Assembly: GCF_034702125.1 (NCBI RefSeq)
Contig: NC_085876.1
Location: 13,156,253-13,220,252, forward strand
Origin: Engraulis encrasicolus
Lineage: Eukaryota; Chordata; Actinopteri; Clupeiformes; Engraulidae
Direction of reading: 5' to 3'
DNA: 64,000 nt
The position numbers were made by a program, and so were the translations under genes. The first letter of the stretch is position 1. Every line of letters begins with the position of its first letter. Of this stretch, positions 1 through 50,540 are shown piece by piece. The notes under the pieces are model-generated. The model was not told the DNA's origin. It did not search any database and saw nothing but the letters and a program-made list of their open reading frames with translations.

Positions 1-123
1 CAGCTTTGTTTACCTCTCCTTCTTTCTCCTTCCTTTCCTCCCGCTTTTAATCTCAATGTCATCTTTTACAAACACTCACTGTCCTGTCCTGACACAAATT
101 GTCTTCCAATCTGTTTAATGGCA

Positions 124-410
<287 letters not shown>

Positions 411-562
411 AGCTCATCTTCTTTCCTTTGTCTGTCTTGATTCTTGTGTCACCATTTAAAAACATCCTGCTGTCCTGTCCTGGTCCATCCCACCTGACCT
501 TGTACTTGCCCTTTGCCCTTTGCCCTCTGCCTCTCTGCCCCTCCCCCACTCCCCACTCCTAG

Positions 563-27905
<27,343 letters not shown>

Positions 27906-28554
27906 GGAACTTTGGACGACAGCTGCAGCACAAGAGTGAACAAAAACAAAAACAAAAATGAAACAAACATCAAAAAAATGTATCTACATAACCACTAACC
28001 ATTAACACCTTGACAATCTCTACGCAAAAACACACTCCACACATACAACTATGTAGTCATCACTGCTTGTTTTTTCTCCTTGCTGGAGGCACAATGCCTG
28101 TCGATTTGGCTTTTTTCGTATTTGGACAAATTCAAGCTAACAAATGTTTGGCCCTTAACAGCTAAGCTAACAAAAAAAAACCTAACCCAGAGGCACAGTA
28201 GAGTACAAAACAACCACACAAACAAAAGAAATATACAAACTCAGCTAACTTCTACAAACACATGAATGTGAAACATGTGTTTTTGCACAATGCATGCGTT
28301 TAATAGATTTAGCGGAGATATCTCGGCTAGCTAGCCAAGAAAAAAAGAATGGCTAGTTTGGAATGACTGTAGTGCATGCAAGTCTCTTGGACAAACAGTC
28401 ACAAACCTGAACTTTTTTGTACAGATATGTATAAATAATATCTACGTACCGTGAACGTACAGTATACCTAAACCACACTGAAAAAAAATCAGGGGGTTCC
28501 TGATGAAACTGCATAAAATCCATTCCCTTTAATTAATTGAGATGACCAAATAAA
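27906..28554 (+). other. Putative 3' UTR of the Ig-like gene
   Basis: AT-rich sequence follows the stop codon. AATAAA at 28549-28554 is the first canonical polyadenylation signal I find after it. The true cleavage site is not proved by sequence alone. Confidence 0.45.
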
Positions 28555-29476
28555 TATTGTGGAAAAAATGATGCCCATAATCACAATAGATAATGCATAA
28601 ATATTATTTTTGGGTAACGTCCTTGTAGGTCATGCAACAAAAAAAAACACACTATGACATCATCATAATGACGCCACTTCAGTCAATCAGTTTTATAGTA
28701 TCAGGGCCCATTGAAAAAAAATGACGAAAAGCAATAGTCATCACCTAAAGTCTACAGGATACAGTATAGATAGGCTTATGTCACACCCCTCTCCCCTATT
28801 GCCAGAAATGCACTAGTCTCCCCCCAAGCTGCATCCGAGAGTCCACAAATGCTGCATTACCACCCCTCAAAAGGAAATGAATGGGTGACTGGAGAGTGTA
28901 GTGAGTATCCTATCTGTGAGGCTACTGGCTCAGAGAGAGAGAAAGAGAGAGAGTGAGAGATAGGGTGTGTGTCTGTGTGCGTGCGTGCGTGCGTACGTGT
29001 GTAAGCAAGAGAAACTTGTGTTAGTGTCCAGTGTGTCCGGATATGCGTGTCTGTGTGAGCCTTTGTGTGTGTGTGTTTGTTTGTGTGTGTGTGTGTGTGT
29101 ATGTGTGTGTGTGTTTGTTTGTGTGGCAGATGAGGGGGTGACCAGAGGCAGTGCTAGCCTAAGCACTTTATCCCACGGCTGGCGTGCGTACACGGACAGC
29201 GAAAGAACCGAGACAAAGGAAGATACAATATGAGAGAAATAGAGAGAGGCAGGTCCCTGGCTGGCACCTCCACTCCTTTGCCTCCCCGTCCGTCCAGGCC
29301 GTTCATCTCCTTCCGCGCTTCATCTCCCGCCTTTTGTTGTGCCCGTCTCGCGCACTTTGCAGCTCATCCATCAGCATGGCACCGCTTCTCTGAAGCCAAG
29401 CGGCACCATCCCTCAAAATTGTCCCACATAACATCCCTCACCACCCCAAGTCACCTGCCCCAAGCCATCCCAGTTG

Positions 29477-29776
29477 CAGGGCTGACGCTAGGTAAAGGCA
29501 GACAAGATGGTCGACTAGGGCGCCAAATGTCTTGGGGGCACCAAATCCTACAGAATATGAATGAAAAATGAAATACTTAGGAAATACTTCATTAAATTTT
29601 GCATTGTCAATAATTATTCATGGGCACTCAGTACATATGTATGTAGGTGATCTAGAACAGCTGTGCTCGGTCAGATGTATGGCAGTATGTTTACAGATGC
29701 CAATTTCTAATTCCACAAATAGGAAAGAGCACTGCTTGCCTAGGGCACCAAGTTGACTAGAACCGACCCTGCCCTG
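29477..29776. mobile_element. MITE, CAGGGCTGACGCT type
   Basis: The left end CAGGGCTGACGC and right end CCGACCCTGCCCTG are imperfect inverted ends. Inside, CTAGGGCGCCAAAT and CTAGGGCACCAAG lie near the two ends. No clear target duplication. Confidence 0.5.
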
Positions 29777-29914
29777 ATGTGTCACCAGTCACCTCATCCG
29801 GTGTCAAGGGTGTCAAGCTCAGCACGTTTAGAGATTCAACATGTGGAGGGACTAGCGCGCGGCCACAGTTGCCACACACACACACACACGCATGCACAGA
29901 CACACATGCGCGCG

Positions 29915-29924
<10 letters not shown>

Positions 29925-29997
<73 letters not shown>
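29925..29997 (+). repeat. (CA)n microsatellite
   Basis: About 36 CA units preceded by a (CG)n run. Confidence 0.97.
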
Positions 29998-29999
<2 letters not shown>

Positions 30000-32900
30000 C
30001 TGAACAGTCCCGAACTCAGTGAGAGAAAAAGTCCAAAGTCACCAGTGTCAGGACCTCTTCACTTGTATCTCTGGACTCGGAGACCCAAACCTGATGACTA
30101 AAACTAACAAGAGACTTGACAGGTTGGCTTGGCGCCTGATTGACAGTTGTGGACAGGTTTCAGGGCAGACCTGCTTGTAGAAGGTAAACTGTCTGCCTAA
30201 CATAATTGTTCCGTTGTCACTATCGCACAGTATCTTCCCCTTCCCTCTCTCTCCCAATAACAGGCTCCGTTTTCAGGGCAGATGAGAGTGGGCAAAAATG
30301 TTTCCAAGTTTGCCCACGTCTGAGAGCACTGAGTGAATGTGAAAGTTTTGTGCAAACACTGAATGTGACTTGACAGATTCTCCCAAAGCTAAAGCCTGTT
30401 CTGCCTGGCTGGCTTTGGAATTGTTGTTGATATGTAGCAAGCTAGAACGGCTCTTTCTCATGTAAAGCCTGTCTGGTGTGGTGTCGTAACCTTAATTTAA
30501 CACTGCGTTTTACCTGTGCAGTTAAGGAAACATAATGTGATTTTACTCTTAAGTTGAAGAAACAAGATGTGACTTCAGCTGCATATTGAAAGTTGTACAC
30601 CGCACAGTATTATGTGAATATAAATTGCCCTTTAAAAAGGCAGACTTGATGGCTGTCAAAAGCAGTTACTCGTGTCTGCCTGCAGAGGATACACTGGCAC
30701 AGTGACTGCAACATATTAATGATCAAATCCAATTTCATCTCCTTAAGTTTATTTTTTCCATCGTCAGTGGCATATTCTTCTTCATAGTCACACATTTCCC
30801 CAGTGGCTAGAAATCATTCACAGAGCCCGGCACTAACACAAACACATCTTCTATTTTGAGTTGATGTATGCATGATTTCTTCTTCCACATACATTGCCAC
30901 AGCAACATGGTGTGACATCTCACATATATAGTTAAGTCACATGCCTCTCCTGCTCCTCGCACTCTTTCGCCGTGTTTGGTTTAGTGAGACTTCAGGAGAG
31001 AAGCACTCTCTCGTTCATTTCTCTGTGTACCATGGCAGTCTGACCCTGACAGACAAAATTGCGTCTGTCAGTAAATGTAACCCTCCCTGGAGACAAACAT
31101 TTCCCAGGTGTGCTCTTTTGTTGACACACCCCTATTCTCCCCTTTCTTTCTCTTCCCAGCTTTGCTTACAAAGTTGTTTTTTTTCCCACAGGGATGACAT
31201 AAGTATCAGGAAGTAACAGGGAATGAGTCATTTAATGGGCCTATGAGAGAGTGAGAGAGAGAGAGATTTTTGACTTTTAAAAGGGTTTTATTACAGAATT
31301 CATGTAGTGACATAGTGACAGAGAACAGGAAAGGGAGAGGGGTGGGGGGTGGTAGAGAGAAGAGAGAGATGCTGCCAAACGGGTCACATGGTCAGACGAG
31401 TGCACTATGGGAGATTCACTAAATGTTTTGGGGAGTTTTGCTACCTCATATCCTATCTGATGTCTGTGTATATGAGAGGCGAGAGGGCACTGCAACTGCT
31501 TGAGGGAAGTCTTAATGAAAAAGCACAATTAGGTAGTAGAGGCGTTGTTGTTATTATTTTTTTCTTGAAATTGATGATCTCTTAACATGATGTAGCAGCT
31601 AGTGTAAATAGGTTCTAACTGTATAATTGTTGTTTCTAATTACAATTAGATGTTTCTTAATCAATTCTGGGCATTAAGTAGGTATCTAACTTCAAAACCT
31701 AGTGGTACATGTTCATCGAAATGTGTACTTGGCTTTCGTATCGTTTTTTTCTTATACTAATATGTGATACAGCAAGATCAAGTTGGAGTGTGAAGTATTG
31801 AAGTAACTTGTATTGTAAAGAATACTACATGAGAATCCCTTGGATAACAGTGCCTAACCTTCCGCCCCCAAAAAATCAGACCAGTGCCATTCCCTTGCAG
31901 TGTCATGAAGAAATGACGAAAATGTTTATTCACACCAAGAACTAACAATACCGCCAACTAAGCATGCACTAATTCCCTCTTATGATGTCGTATGAACTCT
32001 CACTGATATTGTTTTTGTTCTTCGTTAGATATGCTCTGGATGAGTCCAACCACATCATTCTGCCTGTTGATATAGCTGATGAACAGTCAGCACCATTCAC
32101 TACAGTTTAAACAAAGAAATGCACTTGACTTAAGCATTCAGTTATAGTTCTTGGTGTGAATTGACCTTTGACCCCATTCTGAGAAGTCTCTGGGTGCATT
32201 CGTGATGGCGCATGCTGTGGAAGTCTGCGTAGTAGGCATGCGCACTGCAAAATTACGGGAAAATTACACAATTACAAAACTTCTCACTGGAATGCATTGA
32301 AATGGCGAAGTGCGCAGACTGCTGCAGCATGCGGTCTCACAAAACACGCCCTCTATAAGCAATAGTGCAGCAGCAGCAGCAATCACCGACATGCTAACTG
32401 CACACAGGGTATAATAGACACCTCTTTTCAAGAAGTACGGTTTGCGTACATGCTTACCCACCAGTGTCACAGATGCACTCATGATGTCCCTCCTCCGCAC
32501 ACATTCATGTAAATAGAAACATTGCATGCATGTAGAAATGAGCTTTGATGCAAAGCCAATGCAAGATTGTTTTATTTTCTACTCTACGACAATTGCATTT
32601 TACTGAATTTCTTCATCTGTCACCGTATGAGAAAGGAGGTATTCTGTGTGACACCTGATACACATGTAGAAAGCACATCTATCTCTTCAGTGCCCCCCCC
32701 CCATCTTTTCTGCTCACCTCGATCTCACACATACACATAGCCTTCTTGGAGGCGTGTTGCTAAAAAGAAGAGAAAAAAAATTGAGCTTATCACTCATTAC
32801 TTTGGCAAGAGAATGTTTTTTTTTTGTTGTTTAAATAACACAAAAGACTATGTACACACTCATGACTAAGAACAGCTCTGCAGCTAACCTATACTATGCT

Positions 32901-34469
32901 CTTCTATCCCTCTTTGAGATGCTGTCCTAGCTCTTAACATAATATACTAAAGATTTTAATCCAGCATGCTGAACCGTAGTTTGCCTGATAGACAGCCGAC
33001 ACCATGCATTGCACTACTAGCCTATAGGTACTATTGGTTTCTGTCCATGTGTGCTGGGAAGTATGAGTCTGTGTCAATGGTACTATATCAGCAAAGGTGT
33101 ACCTCAAACAGTGATGTGCACCTTGCAGTAGTGACAAGTGTTTGTGGACCCTATTCATCGGATATAAAAGTGACTTCACTTTATTGGAAGAACCTGTCCA
33201 AACACCTTTGATCTGAACTGAATGTGGTGGTATACCTTTGATGTCTAGGGAAGAACAGGAAATCCATTTGAAATTCTGTCGAAATACACCGGAGAAGAAA
33301 GAGTCAGTCCTCGTCCCTTGCGATGCAGACATACATGTACATGATCATTTGGATTTCAGCCAGAAACGCAGTGAAAGATCATGCTCACTCAGGTGTGATG
33401 TAACAACCGAATGCCCAATGCTCATTTCATGGTCAGCAGTTTTGACAACATACGATGATGGCTTGACTGCCAGCCATGCAGGGCCCTACTAATGTATACC
33501 CAGATGGCCGCCCCTTGGGAGTCAGGCAGGGCATGTACGCCTCCTTCAGGCCTGGCTCGAAGTTACAATGCTGTAATGGAATCAGGGTTTTTATTTGCCT
33601 TCTGGTAAACTGGCCTTATGTAGGCCTAGACATTGCATTCATTTACAACTGTTCAATAGTACATTTGAATGTGTTGTCTGGCTTTAAAGGTTTACTAGAA
33701 TAAATGTAGGCCTATGTCCAGGCTAATGATGTATTTCAGGCTGTAGGCCTAGGCCTACATGCTGCATTTGGCTATGAAATGCCAATTGTATAATTCACAG
33801 CCGGCCACCCCCTAAACATGAAAATATTTCATTTTCGACACTGACTTCTGTAAGCCTACAATGTCTAAAGGCCTACAGCAGGATACAGTTGTGTAAGCCC
33901 ATTTTTAACCCCCAATAGCCTCATGTCATGTATCTATACCTAGATAATTTCAGTGGATAATAATGTATGCAAAAAAGAAATAAAAAAACACAAAAATATA
34001 TGCAGAAAATGACAAATGAAACAAATATGGTATCATTGACCCCACACTTCTCAAACCATGCATAGTTACCTCTTAATGCTTGTTTTGATTTACTGTTAGC
34101 AGATTCAGTTCATAAAGAAGCCTCTTTACAGTGGGCGATATTATTAAGCGTACCATGCACAGTTTTGTATAATGTTTTGTTTCTTTTATGAATGAATTCT
34201 GATGATAATAAAAGTCATTTTGACAACTATTCTGACACAGCATCTCTTTTCCATAACATCCACAAGCTGACACCCTTTTTTCTGGTTGATTTACACCTCT
34301 GGAAATGCAGCGTTATTTGTTATGTAAATCATGGCTTCGATTGTCCATTGTTATTCACCACTTGTCATTAACGCATCAAAGAAACAGGTTTAAGACATTT
34401 GTGGGTCCCTAAAACAGTCTCCGAATATCCAGAGTGATTTCGCGGAATGCCATGATTCTGTGACAACAC

Positions 34470-34621
34470 AGACGGAAGTGGCGTTGATCTCGCGCAAGGA
34501 AGCCTTTCTGGCGCGCCAAATTTCAAAGGACTTCCTGGGGAAAAGGACGCGAAAAGAAGAACAACAGCGATTAAATAACCAATAAATATCCCGGTTTGCA
34601 ATTGCATTTCTTCTTAAAAGG
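34470..34621 (+). promoter_or_regulatory. tcf19: Putative tcf19 core promoter and non-coding first exon
   Basis: Within 115 bp lie an ETS-like ACGGAAGTG (34472-34480), a perfect E2F-type site read on the minus strand as TTTGGCGCGCC (34510-34520), an adjacent CHR-like element TTTGAAA on the minus strand (34521-34527) and a CCAAT box (34579-34583). No TATA box is seen. The G|GTATGT at 34621-34627 could be the donor of a non-coding first exon. E2F plus CHR and CCAAT is the known layout of G1/S and G2/M cell-cycle promoters, which suits TCF19, a gene described as growth-regulated. The transcription start is inferred. Confidence 0.5.
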
Positions 34622-35830
34622 GGTATGTTAACACTTTGTAACTATATATGTTTGGAGTGCAAGTTATAAGGATTGTTATTTCATTGTTGTTTCGTCTGAT
34701 TATGTAATACGCTTTTTATACCGACCAAATGGTTCACCAGTAGGAGTAGAAGCTGCTGGCAAGTGAAGTTGGCTAACTAGCTAAGCTAACCATCTATGCC
34801 TCCGATGTGGTCCTGCGGTTTTGTCAAAGAAATTTGGCTACTCGCTTTTGTACTTTGTGTGCAAGTAGGTTGCACATCAGTAAGCCAAACCGCTACTTAA
34901 CAATGAAAATATATGTCAATTGTACATTTAGGCATGTGGCAACTGACACAGCTGTCTTGTGTATGGACATCTAATCATTTAGAGCTACTCTGCTCTTTTC
35001 CCAGGCTAAAGTTATCGTTAGCTACTACAACATACCACTGGTATCATGTCATCCGTTTATGCGTATTAGAAACACTTTAGACTGTAGGAACCTAATTCCT
35101 TTATGTTTGATTCATAGATGTTGTATTTGTTGGACGTTACTTATAAGAACGTCATTGCCTGACTTTGACAACTGAGGAACGACATGTTCCGATTGAATCT
35201 CGTGTGTGATTGTTCTCAATCCAGCTTGAATTGAAGTACCATCCACCAGACAGTGTCAATGAGAGTACACTGTTCTGATTATAAATCGTATAACAAGTAA
35301 AGTAGCCGATTGCGAAGGTTTGTGCGTTTGTGGCGAACTCCGTCCATCCGTCAGGACAAAACCACTTTATTACATTCCTTTCCTCTTGTTTTTCTCAGGT
35401 GGAGACCGTGGGACGTCATGACACACCTTGTAGGCACAACTTTCTGTTTAGTCTGAATCGTGACCTAGATTTTTATCACACGCGTTGGCCCCGTGTTTTA
35501 TATCCCACATACATTTGCATTATATGAGTATGATGAATTAGACTATTTTAAACATCAGCATTCCTTTTATATACAATTTTAAAACCAATATCCCTCCACC
35601 TGTTTGTAATATTAGTAAAGTTATGTTTACGCATCACATTACGCTCGTATTTTAAACGTGATATTTAAGCTTTCACCATTTGAAACTAACCCGCTTTAAA
35701 AAAGAAACAAAGTCAAAATGTGCCCAGTCTGACAGACAGCAAACCGCTTCCCAAGTTAAGCACAGGGTCAGGGTTTTAGTCTGGCTGACTCGGTCGCATT
35801 TGGGAGAGGGGTTGTTGGGAGGCGACAGCG

Positions 35831-44846
<9,016 letters not shown>

Positions 44847-45143
44847 GGGGATTCGAACCCCACCAACCCCCTCTCTTCTCCACCACCCTGTACCATCCTC
44901 CTCCTCCTCCTCACATAAACACAAGCTCGACCCCAACGCTGACTTTTACTGCGGATGCCTCTGACGGGATTCGAACCCCAATCAACGCCCTCTCTCCACC
45001 CCCCCAATACCAACGTCCTCTCTACCTCCTCCTCACATAAGCACATGCTCAAACCCAATGCTGATTTAACACTGTGGATGCTGCCGAGGCTTTGAACCAT
45101 CAGCCCATTGGCGTAGCCCAAAAACACAGACATGCCCATAGTA

Positions 45144-45231
45144 CTATCATACAATCATATTCTGATACTCACACTTGCACAGGCACACTATCATACAATC
45201 ATATTCTGATACTCACACTTGCACAGGCATG
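45144..45231 (+). repeat. 44-bp tandem duplication
   Basis: Two near-identical units start CTATCATACAATCATATTCT at 45144 and 45188. Confidence 0.85.
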
Positions 45232-45463
45232 CTAGTACACTCACACACAATTAGACTCACTTGTACACTTGCACATACCACACATATTCCTTCCATTTAT
45301 ATGCAGTGCCAGAGATGTTTACTTGTTCAATTTATAGAGCAAGGCTTATGCTTCTACTATTGATGTCCATAGAGGATGTGAGTTTCATAGCTTTTGAGGC
45401 CTCCTTTATGTTCTATAATGAACAAATCAACATGTCTGATTCTGAGACAGACACACACACCCC

Positions 45464-45468
<5 letters not shown>

Positions 45469-45549
<81 letters not shown>
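45469..45549 (+). repeat. (CA)n microsatellite
   Basis: About 40 CA units downstream of tcf19. Confidence 0.98.
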
Positions 45550-45552
<3 letters not shown>

Positions 45553-46198
45553 GAAGTATTCTGCCCACTTCCATATATTCAGACCTCTTCCCTGCCCCCA
45601 CTGAGGCCAACAGAGGTTTCTCTGCTCCAAGCTGCTTCCATCTTATCTCTCTACTGTAGGTATACAGAGAAAAAAATAATAATATGGAGACAAATTCCAC
45701 CTTCTTACTTATCGTCTTGACACGGCATTGACCTCTGCACTGAATTCAATTTGTATCCACTGAGCTATATAGACCTTGTGCGGTGGATACAAATTAACAC
45801 ACACGGCAGAGTGCACGGCAAAGCTCCCTTGGCTACCGTTTTGCTTTTGACTATCAACCCAACCTTTTGACATTTATACATACAGCCCGGCTCGCTCCCT
45901 CGAACACTGCCTCACTACTATAGAGTCCATGTTGTCACCGCTGCATGAGCTGAGCTGAACTGAATGGATGGAACACGTATGAGGAGGCTTTAGAAGACCG
46001 GAGCTGTTATCCGGAACAGTTTTTTAATCGACAACCCCGACCAACTATTGCACATGTACACACGCATGCTCACACACGCGCATCCTCTGACTCATGCTGA
46101 CATGTACATGAGCATGTCCATACAGACACACAGAAACACACGCACACTTTTGTAAAGAAATGTGACCTCAGACATACTCTCTCTGAAGAGTTCCGTCA

Positions 46199-46478
46199 TT
46201 ACGTCAGAGTCACTTGTCTGTGCTCATCAGCCGGCCTCTCCGGCCTCGCCTGTGGCCCGCAGAAATTGGCTGCCATGAAGCCTTAATGAACTCTGCCAGC
46301 TAATTCTCTGTTGACTTTATAAAAAGCGCCACTCTGAGTCTGCGGCCACTCCTCAGTTCTCATCATGGTGCTCATCGGGACCGCCGGAGAACGGCTCTTG
46401 GCGCCGTGGTTGAGGAGTACGCCGACACACACTCACTCACTCGCTGGCCGGCTGGCTGTGTTCTCAGAAGTGCAATGA
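46199..46478 (+). promoter_or_regulatory. Possible promoter-like segment with a 37-codon frame
   Basis: A CRE-like TTACGTCA (46199-46206) lies 112 bp upstream of TATAAAAA (46318-46325). An ATG at 46365 then opens a 37-codon frame to TGA at 46476. This could be a non-coding RNA promoter or chance. The peptide resembles nothing I know. Confidence 0.15.
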
Positions 46479-48278
46479 TCATTACTGAAGAGGAGGCAGA
46501 GAGGGAGAGGACTGATGCATTAGAGTGACTTTTTTATATTCTAAAAGGCTTTTGTGGATAGTCCTTATGCGTTTCAAGACTTTGTTTCTTGCTCTTAAGA
46601 CAGAAAAAGGCTGTTGGCAGCCAGCCTCCCTGCTTCAGGGAAATGGGTCTTTTTTTCCCCTTTTTCTACGGCCTGAACTTTAATGTCGTGTGGCTTGATG
46701 GGTGCGTCGGAGGGGAAATTGCCGCCATCAATCACTGCTCGGGCTACAAGATGGCGTTAGGATTTTTCTTGGGACTTAATCTCAAGCTAGACTTCGCTCG
46801 CGTCGGGGAAAACTTTGATGCAGTGTGCGTTTGTTGTCATCCACTACGTCTAATGGGTAAATGGTCATGATTGCATAGGGAAAGATCAGACACAGCTTTT
46901 TAATGTGCTTAGGAGTCATAAGGGGTCGTGTTTTTGGGGGTCCTCGAGATGAGACGCGTTGGAGTGGTTGTGGCTTTTGTGTTCAACCACAAGCGCACGT
47001 TACGCTGTCTTGTAGATCAGACGGTTGGGATAGTGAAGATGTCAAGGCCTTTGGAATGACGTTTCTTGTCAGTTACCTCTGGAGTATGCTCGGTTCCAGA
47101 ATTGCGTACGTTTTGTGTGTATGAATGTACTGTATGTAATGTATGGAAGTATTTGTATATCACTTTTGGGTGGCCCCATACGAATATTGGTGTTTGTGGT
47201 TCAAAGGGGAGGCGGGTGGGGGGGATGGCATTGTAAAACCGTTGACGCTGGCGTTAGAAACAAAGCTCCGTGGCAATGCAAATGACGAGGCCTCTTTCTC
47301 AACATATGGAACAATTTCAGAAAAGCTCCAAAATGTGGGTTGTGGTGTGGGTTGACACATGCACTGTTTTTTTCCTCCTGTTTTTTGTAAAAACCCCATA
47401 CAAGATTCTCCTGTCACTTAAAACTGATTGGTCATAATTCCAGAGCTTTGATATTGCGGATTAATGCATTAAATTGTGTCTACAATTGAGACGAGAAGGG
47501 ATGAATTTATGGCCACAGCTGTAAAAAAGAAAATGCAGGTTTCCATCATATCTTTATTTTTTGTTTTGTTTTATTATTTCCGCTTCTCATTAACATTAAG
47601 CTTTCACTTTTCACAGCCGCTAACCTCATGTGTTGTAGGAAATCTTGTTGTCTGCTATAAATAACAATAGGTTTTAAGCTGGTTTATGTCTATGAATGTT
47701 TATGATTTCACACTGTCTTCACTTTAACGGAAACGCAACGGAGGAAAAAAAATTACAATCTGCATGCCTTTCACAGTGTTGGGCTAAGAGGTGCGAGGGG
47801 GGGGGAAAATCAGGGCCTGAATAAAATATTTAAAAGAGCTGATTGTGTTGCAAATGTATGTCTCTGTAAAGTAATGCGTCTGTTTAGTATTCATGGTTTT
47901 GCTGATTATTTTCCTATTATGCACGTTTCCCCCCAGTTCTGTCAAAGTATAAGCCTCTTCCTCTGATCCTTCAGAAGTGTTGCCATACAAACAGTGTAAT
48001 CGGCTAACTAATACCTGACAAGAAGCACATTTTTTTAAACAGTGGTTAAAGCACACAGTGTCCTTTTGATTTTTTTTTTTATAGCCCAGAAACACTGAAT
48101 ACATAATTGAAACGGTTTAAACATTCATGGTGCCCTTCAAAGGCACTCCATGCTTGACCTGGAGTTGCATTTATCGCTTCTCATCTCTGTGTATTAGCCT
48201 CCTCAGAGCCCTCGGCTGTCAGGTCAGGATGTGGACGGACGTGACATGATTGACAGCAGTAATAAAGCTTAAGACCCG

Positions 48279-49220
48279 CTGATCAGAATCTTCTAGAAGG
48301 ATGCCCTTCACCTCCACATGGGATTTTGTGAACGTGATGTGTGATCCTTGTGAAGTGTCGGGTAATTTCCGCACACTACATTGCCTGTCTTGTTAGACCA
48401 GTGAACATCTCAAAAAGGCCCAACAAACTTAAAAAAATATGGTTCATATTTTTATTGAGCCTTACAATCTCCTGCCACATATAATAAAAATCTACCTTCC
48501 TATGGAAAAAAAAATGTTTTCAAGGTCAAAGCTAGCATATTACCAATGCATTTTGCCATTGTGAGATCCTTCAGGTTGACGTTTTAAACTAAGGCTTATG
48601 AAATTTAAGCTGATCAGAATCTAGGATGCCCTTCAACTCCACCACGTATTTGTGTGAACGTGATGTGATCCCTTTGGATGTGGACAATTTCCGCACACTT
48701 CACTGCCTACCATTTAGTCGATTTCTCACAATGGGACAAGAAAAATTAAATGAAATAGCAATGATGGTCTATACTTTCTTAATTAATTTTTTTCAAGGTC
48801 AAAGGCAGCTGATGACCATGCATTTTGCCATTGCCTTTTCAGAATCAAGAAGGATGCCCTTCACCTCAAATACTGCAGGCCTATGATGGTGATGATGTGT
48901 GTTATGTGATCCCTGTAAATGTGGATAGTTTCCACACACTTTTCCCACCTAGGGCAGTCAACCCAGATCATAAAAGAGGTGTAAAACAAATGGCAATGGT
49001 AGTATGTTTATAGGTCTTAAAAAAAACACCACCACCATCCACCTCCACGAGACTTATCCAGCATCTCCAAAAATCGTGAACTGTTCTTTAAAACTCCCCT
49101 GCACTACATATTAAAATCTGTCTTCCTTAGTGAAACAACTGCTTTTTCAAGGTCGAAGGAGATTTCCAGTGGTCTTTTGCCAATTGGGAGATCCCACAGG
49201 TTAATCAGGTAAAAACTTAA
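48279..49220 (+). repeat. Diverged tandem repeat, about three units
   Basis: Units begin near GCTGATCAGAATC at 48279, GCTGATCAGAATC at 48609 and AGAATC at 48841. Each carries GGATGCCCTTCACCTCC, a GTGATCC block and AATTTCCGCACACT. They share a second block, TTCAAGGTCAAAG then CATTTTGCCATTG, at about 48520, 48795 and 49149. The units have drifted in length (about 330 and 230 bp). Confidence 0.7.
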
Positions 49221-50042
49221 ACTGGATAGGCCTATGAAATTTAAACTTTCATAGTTAGGCCGTAACTCACATTAAGGCAAATATTTTTTCTGTCTATCAC
49301 AAGTATTCTGAAATGTGATGTTTTATTATACAAATGAGATCATCTCTGCTTAATATCTGGGTAGAGATGAAGACCGCATATCTGTAGGGGGGACGGTCTG
49401 GAGGATTTGACTGGTGCTCAGCTGCACTGTCCACTGTTTCCATAGCAACTCCTGAGGCATGCTCCGGTGCTGATGAGTGAGTGAAGGGTCCTGGGGGACT
49501 GGGAGGAGAGAGGTGAAGAACGAGGGAGAGAGAGCGGGATTGGTACTTTCAGCCTAAAGAGGTAATTTCGAGGGACTGGGGAGTAGGGAAAGAAAATGGA
49601 GGAGGTGACACGGACAGGTGAGGGCTTCCCTTCCACAACATGGTGGCTGCCATGGTGTCATTTCTCTTGAGTCCAAAAGGGGGCACTCCTGGTCTGTTGC
49701 TAGGCTATTCACACATACCTCAACAAGCCTCAGAAGCAATGTGTTAACTATGCACACACACACACACACATAAACTTGGTAATAACTAAGAGTGGTGTTT
49801 ATGTAACTTATAATGAGCCATCATAAATATAGCGCACAAGATTCATCTCCGGGGGCACCTTTGGGGGGTGGGGGGGGATCCTCCCACCCACACACAAACC
49901 AAACCACACAAATAGTGTGTGGCAAATGAGGCGAAGCCAAGTCAGCCAACTCAAATGCAAACGCATTGTTAAACCCCAGTGCGACCGCGGGGCACTTTAT
50001 CCAGACCAGAGAGAGGGAGAGAAAATAAGAATTGGTATAGAC

Positions 50043-50257
50043 CAGTGTTTCCCAACCTTTTTTTGTCTTGTGTACACCCTAAGCATTTTTGTTGTGCCAT
50101 GAATACCCCCCAATCAAGTTCTATATCGCTTTCTCTATCCCAATGTAACTAAGATCCATACATTTGTAAAATTACATTTTTCCAAGTAGCCTACCCCCTG
50201 CAGTGTGCTCACTCACGTACCCCTAGTGGTACACGTACCCCTGGTTGGGAAACACTG
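50043..50257. mobile_element. hAT-like MITE
   Basis: The 215-bp element has perfect inverted ends CAGTGTTTCCCAACC / GGTTGGGAAACACTG and a GTACCCCTAGTGGTAC interior. The 8-bp flanks match only partly. Confidence 0.8.
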
Positions 50258-50540
50258 GTACAGTATAGACAATGAGAGTAATTTAGGAGAGAGAGAGAGA
50301 GAGAGAGAGAAGAAGAGAGAAGGAAATGAGCTCTGATCAGGGATCAGACTGACAGGCGTCGAGTGTAACGGAGCAGAGCGTATTCCTTAGCCAGTGATTG
50401 ATTCGATTGACAGGCTTACAGCGCTAGCTAATGGGATCATGCAGAGTGGACTGGCTCGTCTCCTCTAGGCCGATATTCTGTCAAGATGGACTGCTTTGTC
50501 TAGATGGGCTACCGATAGGCTGTAAACCATCGCCCAAACC

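Larger units (their letters stand above)
28555..34460. other. Intergenic region without a recognised gene
   Basis: Nothing coding is supported on either strand. It holds (TG/CA)n tracts, one MITE (29477-29776), a possible SINE tail on the minus strand at about 31268-31340, and several AGGCCTA-rich stretches at 33590-33900. The small frames have no family resemblance. Confidence 0.7.

Noticed and set aside
46589..46870. 93-codon frame after the TATA-like segment
   Set aside because: No splice or start context and no family similarity; kept out of the gene list.
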